A DNA stretch of 41,026 nucleotides, from NCBI GenBank assembly GCA_025923995.1, contig JAICEW010000014.1, positions 1 through 41,026 on the forward strand, read 5' to 3'. Made by a program: the position numbers and the translations under genes. Positions 36,516 to 41,026 of the stretch are shown piece by piece. The notes below the pieces were generated by a model. The model did not search any database. It was not told where the DNA came from and was given only the letters and a program-made list of their open reading frames with translations. The first letter of the stretch is position 1. The number at the start of each line of letters is the position of its first letter. Source of the stretch: Vicinamibacteria bacterium (GTDB lineage Bacteria; Acidobacteriota; Vicinamibacteria; Fen-336).

Positions 36516-37498
36516 GGACGGCGGTCACCGGCGCGACCGGGTTCATCGGCCGCCACCTGCTGCGTGCCCTGCGCCGCCGCGGATGGGGCGCCACCTGCCT
36601 GGTCCGCCGCAAGGAGGCCGAGGCCGAGCTCCGCAACGACGGCTGGGACGTGGTCCCCGGCCACCTGGACGACGAGAACGCGCTGCGCGAACTGGTCGCG
36701 CGCACCGACATCGTGTTCCACGTGGCGGGCCTCACGGGCGGCAGCGCCGGCGAGCTCGGGCGCGTCAACGTCGACGGCTCCCTGCGCGTCGGCCGGGCGG
36801 CGCACCGCGCCGCGGCCGCGCGCATCGTGTACGTCTCCTCCCTGGCCGCCAGCGGCCCGTCGCGTCCGGGCGAGCCGCTCGACAAGGCCGATCGCTCGGC
36901 GCCGATCAGCGGGTACGGGCGGAGCAAGGCCGAGGGCGAGCGGGCGGTGATGGAGAGCGGCGTGCCCTACACGATCGTGCGCCCGCCCGCGGTGTACGGG
37001 CCGTTCGATCGTGAGCTCCTGCGCCTGTTCCGCTGGGCCCTCAAGGGCTCGGTGCCCATGATCGGGGACGGCGGCCAGCAGCTCTCGCTCGTGTACGGCG
37101 GCGACCTGGGCGAGGCGCTGGTGGCCGCGGCCGAGCGCCCGGCCACGCTGAACCGCGTGTACCACGTGGCCCATCCCGAGGTGGTGACGCAGCGCGAGCT
37201 GATCCAGGCGATCGGTCGCGCGCTGGGCCGCCGCGTGAACCTGTTCCCCGTGCCGGCAGCGGTGGCGCGCGTCGTCCTCGAGCTGAGCGGCCTCGCCAGC
37301 CGGCTCACCGGCCGGCGCACCCTGCTCACGGGCGACAAGGGCTCCGAGCTGCTGGCCCCCGCCTGGACGTGCCTGTCGAGGGAGTTCGAGCGCGACGCCC
37401 GCTGGTCGGCGGCGACGGGGCTCGCGGCCGGGCTCGCGACCACCGCGACCTGGTACCGCGAGTCGGGCTGGCTGCTGGCCAAGCGCATCCCGCGATGA
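36512..37498 (+). CDS. NAD-dependent epimerase/dehydratase (extended SDR)
   Basis: MRTAVTGATGFIGRHLLRAL Rossmann motif; YVSSLAASGP, YGRSKAEGERAV (YxxxK), VRPPAVYGP. Confidence 0.93.
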   Translation: MRTAVTGATGFIGRHLLRALRRRGWGATCLVRRKEAEAELRNDGWDVVPGHLDDENALRELVARTDIVFHVAGLTGGSAGELGRVNVDGSLRVGRAAHRAAAARIVYVSSLAASGPSRPGEPLDKADRSAPISGYGRSKAEGERAVMESGVPYTIVRPPAVYGPFDRELLRLFRWALKGSVPMIGDGGQQLSLVYGGDLGEALVAAAERPATLNRVYHVAHPEVVTQRELIQAIGRALGRRVNLFPVPAAVARVVLELSGLASRLTGRRTLLTGDKGSELLAPAWTCLSREFERDARWSAATGLAAGLATTATWYRESGWLLAKRIPR

Positions 37499-38358
37499 CG
37501 AGAACGCTCGCGGTCGACCTCTGTTCACTGGCCTACGCCGCCTTCGCGACCTCGGTCACGCTCGCGCGCTGGCCCGCGGGCGTCGCTGGCCTCGTGCCCG
37601 TCCTGCTCGTCTACGCGGTGCTGGCGGCCGCGGCGCTGCTCGCACCGCGGGGACGCGCCGGCGGATCGCTCGCGGGATTCCTGGCCGACTTCTACCCGCT
37701 CCTGCTCACGGCGGGTCTCTACACCGCGATCGGCGCGCTGAACCGGGCCGTCGGGACGAGCCACGATGCGGCCGTGCAGCGCTGGGAGGCCGCCCTCTTC
37801 GGCGGCCAGCCCGCGCACGACTGGATCCGCGCGCAGCCCTGGCCCTGGCCGAGCGCGATCCTGCACGTCGCGTACCTGTCCTACTACGCGATCCTCGCGG
37901 CGGCGCCGCTCGGGGCCTGGCTCGGCGGGGACGTCCTCGGTGCGCGACAGACGACGCTGGCGATGTCGGTCGCGTTCTTCGCCTGCTACGCCGTGTTCCT
38001 CGTCTTCCCGGTCGCGGGCCCGCACTACTCGTTCCCCGCCGCGCACAACGCGGCGACCGCGGTCGCGCCCGCGCAGCTCACCTACCGGCTGCTCGACGCC
38101 GGCGCCGCGTGGGGCACCGCGTTCCCGTCCTCCCACGTGGCCGTCTCGCTGGTGGCGGCCGGCTGCGCGCTGCGGTTCCGGCGCGGGCTGGGCCTGGCCC
38201 TGGCCCCCCTCACCATCCTGCTCGCGCTGGGCACCGTCTACGGCCAGTTCCACTACGCCGTCGACGCGCTGGGCGGCGCGCTGGTGGCCGCGGCCGTGCT
38301 CGCGCTCGCATCGGCCCGGGCCCGCGGTAACATGGCCGGCCCGTCGGCGGGGGCCTGA
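37495..38358 (+). CDS. PAP2-superfamily phosphatase, membrane
   Basis: Six TM-like segments; AFPSSHVAVSLVAAG and GTVYGQFHYAVDALGGAL (PSxH, H...D motifs). Confidence 0.87.
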   Translation: MTRTLAVDLCSLAYAAFATSVTLARWPAGVAGLVPVLLVYAVLAAAALLAPRGRAGGSLAGFLADFYPLLLTAGLYTAIGALNRAVGTSHDAAVQRWEAALFGGQPAHDWIRAQPWPWPSAILHVAYLSYYAILAAAPLGAWLGGDVLGARQTTLAMSVAFFACYAVFLVFPVAGPHYSFPAAHNAATAVAPAQLTYRLLDAGAAWGTAFPSSHVAVSLVAAGCALRFRRGLGLALAPLTILLALGTVYGQFHYAVDALGGALVAAAVLALASARARGNMAGPSAGA

Positions 38359-38382
38359 CGGGCGCTCGACAGGAGACCTTCG

Positions 38383-40095
38383 ATGCTGCGCAGGCTGGCC
38401 GTCGCGTCCCTCCTCGCCGCGCTCTGCGTGCCGCTGGTGCGCGCGCGCTCCATCCCGTCGGACCCGGTGGACCTGGTGATGGTGACGCGCATCCGCGAGG
38501 AGGGCCTCAAGCGTTCCCAGGTCATGGAGACCGTCCAGGAGCTGACGGACGTGATCGGGCCGCGGCTCACGGGCTCGCCGCAGATGAAGCGCGCGAACGA
38601 GTGGACGCGCGAGCGCCTGGCCGGCTGGGGCCTGGCCAACGCGCACGTCGAGAGCTGGGGGCCCTTCGGCCGCGGCTGGAGCTACGAGCGCTCGTCGGTG
38701 ACGATGGTCTCGCCCCAGGTGGTGCCGCTGATCGCGCTGCCCAAGGCCTGGACGCCGGGCACGCCAGGCCCCGTGCGCGGCAAGGCCAAGCGGGTGCGAA
38801 TCGGCACGAAGTCCGACTTCGACCGCCACAAGGGCAAGCTGGCTGGCCTCGTCCTGTTCCTCTCGGCCCCACGCACCCTGCGCGCGCCCGAGCGGCCGCT
38901 GTTCAACCGCTACAGCGAGGACGACCTGCAGTCGCTCTCCCACTTCGACGTGGGCGCGGCCGCCGACAACGACGGCGACGAGCCGCGCCGCTCCCGCCGC
39001 CGCTTCCAGCGCGACCTGGCCGAGTTCCTCGCGGCCGAGAAGGCGCTGGCCACGATGGAGGCGAGCGAGCGCGAGGGGACGCTCGTGCGCGTCATGGGCG
39101 GCGGCTCGCGCGACACGGAGGGGCAGCCCGGCGTGCCCGCGCTGGTGATGGCCGCCGAGCACTACAACCGCGTCCTGCGGCTCATCGACAAGAAGCAGGA
39201 GGTGCAGCTCGAGCTGGACGTGAAGGCCACGTTCCACGACGGCGACGAGTCGTCCTCCAACACGTTCGCGGAGATCCCGGGCACCACGGACGAGGTGGTG
39301 ATGGCCGGCGCGCACCTCGACTCCTGGCACGCGGGGACCGGAGCCACCGACAACGCCGCCGGCTCGGCGGTGGTGATGGAGGCCGTCCGCATCCTGAAGG
39401 CGCTGGAGGTGAAGCCGCGCCGGACCATCCGCGTCGCGCTGTGGAGCGGGGAGGAGCAGGGCCTGCTGGGCTCGCGCGCGTACGTCGAGCGGCACTTCGC
39501 GGCCCGCTCGGACGCCGAGGAGGCGCGCCGCTCGAAGGAGGGGCGGCGTCCCCGCGGCGCGCTCACCATCAAGCCGGAGCACGCGAAGCTGTCCGCGTAC
39601 TTCAACGTCGACAACGGGACCGGCAGGATCCGGGGCATCTACACGCAGCAGAACGCGGCCGCGGCCCCGCTGTTCGAGGCCTGGCTCGAGCCCCTGCGCG
39701 ACCTGGGCGCGACGACGGTCACCAACCGGAACACCGGCGGCACCGACCACCTCTCCTTCGACGAGGTGGGCCTGCCCGGCTTCCAGTTCATCCAGGATCA
39801 GGCGGACTACTCGACCCGCACCCACCACACGAACCTGGACGTCTACGACCGGCTGCAGAAGGAGGACCTGATGCAGGCCTCGGTGGTGCTGGCGTCCTTC
39901 CTCTACGAGGCGGCCCAGCGCGAGGAGCGCTTCCCGCGCAAGCTCCTCTCGCCCAGCCAGCTCGGCCCCCAGCCGACGCCGACTCCCGAGCCCTCGCCCG
40001 ATCCCGACGCCGACCCGGAGCCCGAGGCCTCGCCGTCCCCGTCGCCCTCTCCGGCCGCGACGCCGTCCGCGCGGACGTCCGGAGCCCGGCCGTGA
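38383..40095 (+). CDS. M28-family metallopeptidase, exported, with Pro/Ser-rich C-terminal tail
   Basis: Signal-like N-term; VVMAGAHLDSWHAGTGATDNAAGSAVVMEA, LWSGEEQGLLGSRAYV, GGTDHLSFDEVGLPGFQFIQD, RTHHTNLDVYDRL; PTPTPEPSPDPDADPEPEASPSPSPSP tail. Confidence 0.94.
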   Translation: MLRRLAVASLLAALCVPLVRARSIPSDPVDLVMVTRIREEGLKRSQVMETVQELTDVIGPRLTGSPQMKRANEWTRERLAGWGLANAHVESWGPFGRGWSYERSSVTMVSPQVVPLIALPKAWTPGTPGPVRGKAKRVRIGTKSDFDRHKGKLAGLVLFLSAPRTLRAPERPLFNRYSEDDLQSLSHFDVGAAADNDGDEPRRSRRRFQRDLAEFLAAEKALATMEASEREGTLVRVMGGGSRDTEGQPGVPALVMAAEHYNRVLRLIDKKQEVQLELDVKATFHDGDESSSNTFAEIPGTTDEVVMAGAHLDSWHAGTGATDNAAGSAVVMEAVRILKALEVKPRRTIRVALWSGEEQGLLGSRAYVERHFAARSDAEEARRSKEGRRPRGALTIKPEHAKLSAYFNVDNGTGRIRGIYTQQNAAAAPLFEAWLEPLRDLGATTVTNRNTGGTDHLSFDEVGLPGFQFIQDQADYSTRTHHTNLDVYDRLQKEDLMQASVVLASFLYEAAQREERFPRKLLSPSQLGPQPTPTPEPSPDPDADPEPEASPSPSPSPAATPSARTSGARP

Positions 40096-40466
40096 GCGGG
40101 CCCGTCCCCGCCATCAAGGTGCTGCTGCTCCCCAAGGACACGAACGCGCTGGGGACCATCTTCGGCGGCGTGATCCTGTCGCACATCGACCTCGCCTCCG
40201 CGGTCGAGGCGCGCAAGGCCGCGGCGCACCGCTACGTGACCAAGGCCATGCACGAGGTGGAGTTCCACGAGCCGGTGTTCGTGGGGGACATCGTCAACTT
40301 CTTCACGGAGACGGTGCGCATCGGACGCACGTCCATCACCGTGCGCGTCACGGTCGTGGCCGAGCGCTGGGGCGCCGGCCAGGGCGAGCACGTCAAGGTG
40401 ACCGAGGCCGAGGTGGTCCTGGTGGCCGTGGGCGCCACGGGCCAGCCGATCCCCATCAAGACCTGA
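40092..40466 (+). CDS. Acyl-CoA thioesterase, hotdog fold (YciA-like)
   Basis: DTNALGTIFGGVILSHIDLASAVEARK, HEVEFHEPVFVGDIVNFFTETVRIGRTSITVRV. Confidence 0.9.
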   Translation: MSGPVPAIKVLLLPKDTNALGTIFGGVILSHIDLASAVEARKAAAHRYVTKAMHEVEFHEPVFVGDIVNFFTETVRIGRTSITVRVTVVAERWGAGQGEHVKVTEAEVVLVAVGATGQPIPIKT

Positions 40467-40528
40467 CGGCAAGGGAGACCGCGACGTCTTTGTGGTCTCC
40501 GCGGCGAGTGGCGTACCATGGGGGTTCG

Positions 40529-41026
40529 ATGAGCACCGCCCTGGCCCCCCGGCGCAAGACACTCAAGGTCGTCTGTCCCCACGACTGCCCGGACACCTGC
40601 GTGATGACGGTGGACGTCGAGGACGGGCGCGCGGTCGGCCTGGGGGGCGACACCGAGCACCGCTTCACGGCCGGCTTCCTGTGCGCCAAGGTCAACCACT
40701 ACCTGGAGCGCGTCTACAGCCCGGACCGCGTCCTCCATCCGCTGCGGCGGGTGGGGAAGAAGGGCGAAGGGAAGTTCGAGCGCATCTCGTGGGACCAGGC
40801 GCTCGACACGATCGCCGAGCGCTTCAGGGACGTGATCGCGCGTCACGGGGCGCAGGCGATCCTGCCCTACTCCTACGCGGGCAACATGGGCCTCCTCTCG
40901 TACGGGAGCATGGACAGGCGCTTCTTCGGCGCGCTGGGCGCGAGCCTGCTGGACCGCACGATCTGCGCCAGCGCGGGCACGGCCGGCCTGAAGGCCACCA
41001 TCGGCCGCAGCCTGGGCTTCGACCCC
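40529..41026 (+). CDS. Molybdopterin-dependent oxidoreductase, N-terminal part (truncated by window)
   Basis: VVCPHDCPDTCVMTVDVEDGRAVGLGG... FLCAKVNHYLERVYSPDRVLHPLRRVGKKGEGKFERISWDQALDTIAERF. Confidence 0.88.
   Translation, partial: MSTALAPRRKTLKVVCPHDCPDTCVMTVDVEDGRAVGLGGDTEHRFTAGFLCAKVNHYLERVYSPDRVLHPLRRVGKKGEGKFERISWDQALDTIAERFRDVIARHGAQAILPYSYAGNMGLLSYGSMDRRFFGALGASLLDRTICASAGTAGLKATIGRSLGFDP

Noticed and set aside
31121-36927. Very long minus-strand ORFs (960 and 1058 aa) opposite the GT39-like and CHAT genes
   Set aside because: Antisense shadows of GC-rich coding sequence; repetitive RVxGxRxRR composition only mirrors the TPR repeats.
39971-40083. Pro/Ser/Glu-rich repetitive end of the M28 peptidase as a DNA repeat element
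   Set aside because: Explained as a low-complexity C-terminal tail in frame with the peptidase; common in exported proteins.

Overview
High-GC bacterial chromosomal window, possibly Acidobacteriota-like (low confidence). I see no rRNA, tRNA, CRISPR array, transposase or phage genes. Gene order: partial TetR regulator; succinate-semialdehyde/aldehyde dehydrogenase; sigma factor with membrane anti-sigma-like partner; Kgd-type 2-oxoglutarate decarboxylase/dehydrogenase; S41 peptidase, exported PNPOx-like protein and GNAT; Rrf2-YezD-porin-CysTWA sulfate-type operon; BlaI regulator and M56 (BlaR1-like) protease fused to ankyrin repeats; KorAB ferredoxin oxidoreductase; membrane glycosyltransferase/glycan cluster with SGNH hydrolase; PilO/STN/PilP-like composite protein; DUF5666 lipoprotein; RRM RNA-binding protein; GT39-like membrane protein; alpha/beta hydrolase, PDZ-like/TPR/CHAT lipoprotein, internally deleted GNAT-like ORF, epimerase and PAP2 in a translationally coupled run; M28 peptidase and hotdog thioesterase; partial molybdopterin oxidoreductase. 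Main candidates for something undescribed: (1) a ~280-nt structured ncRNA at about 27008-27287 (+), with its own promoter-like sequence, several hairpins including a 13-bp stem with two strand-informative G-U pairs, and an intrinsic terminator; (2) a BlaI/M56-ankyrin signalling pair with a perfect operator; (3) a PilO-STN-STN-PilP-like fusion; (4) a predicted secreted TPR-CHAT lipoprotein; (5) an RRM gene with a probable ATT start and structured 5' UTR; (6) a GNAT-family ORF that retains only the two ends of a longer protein. All family calls come from reading protein motifs; no searches were run.
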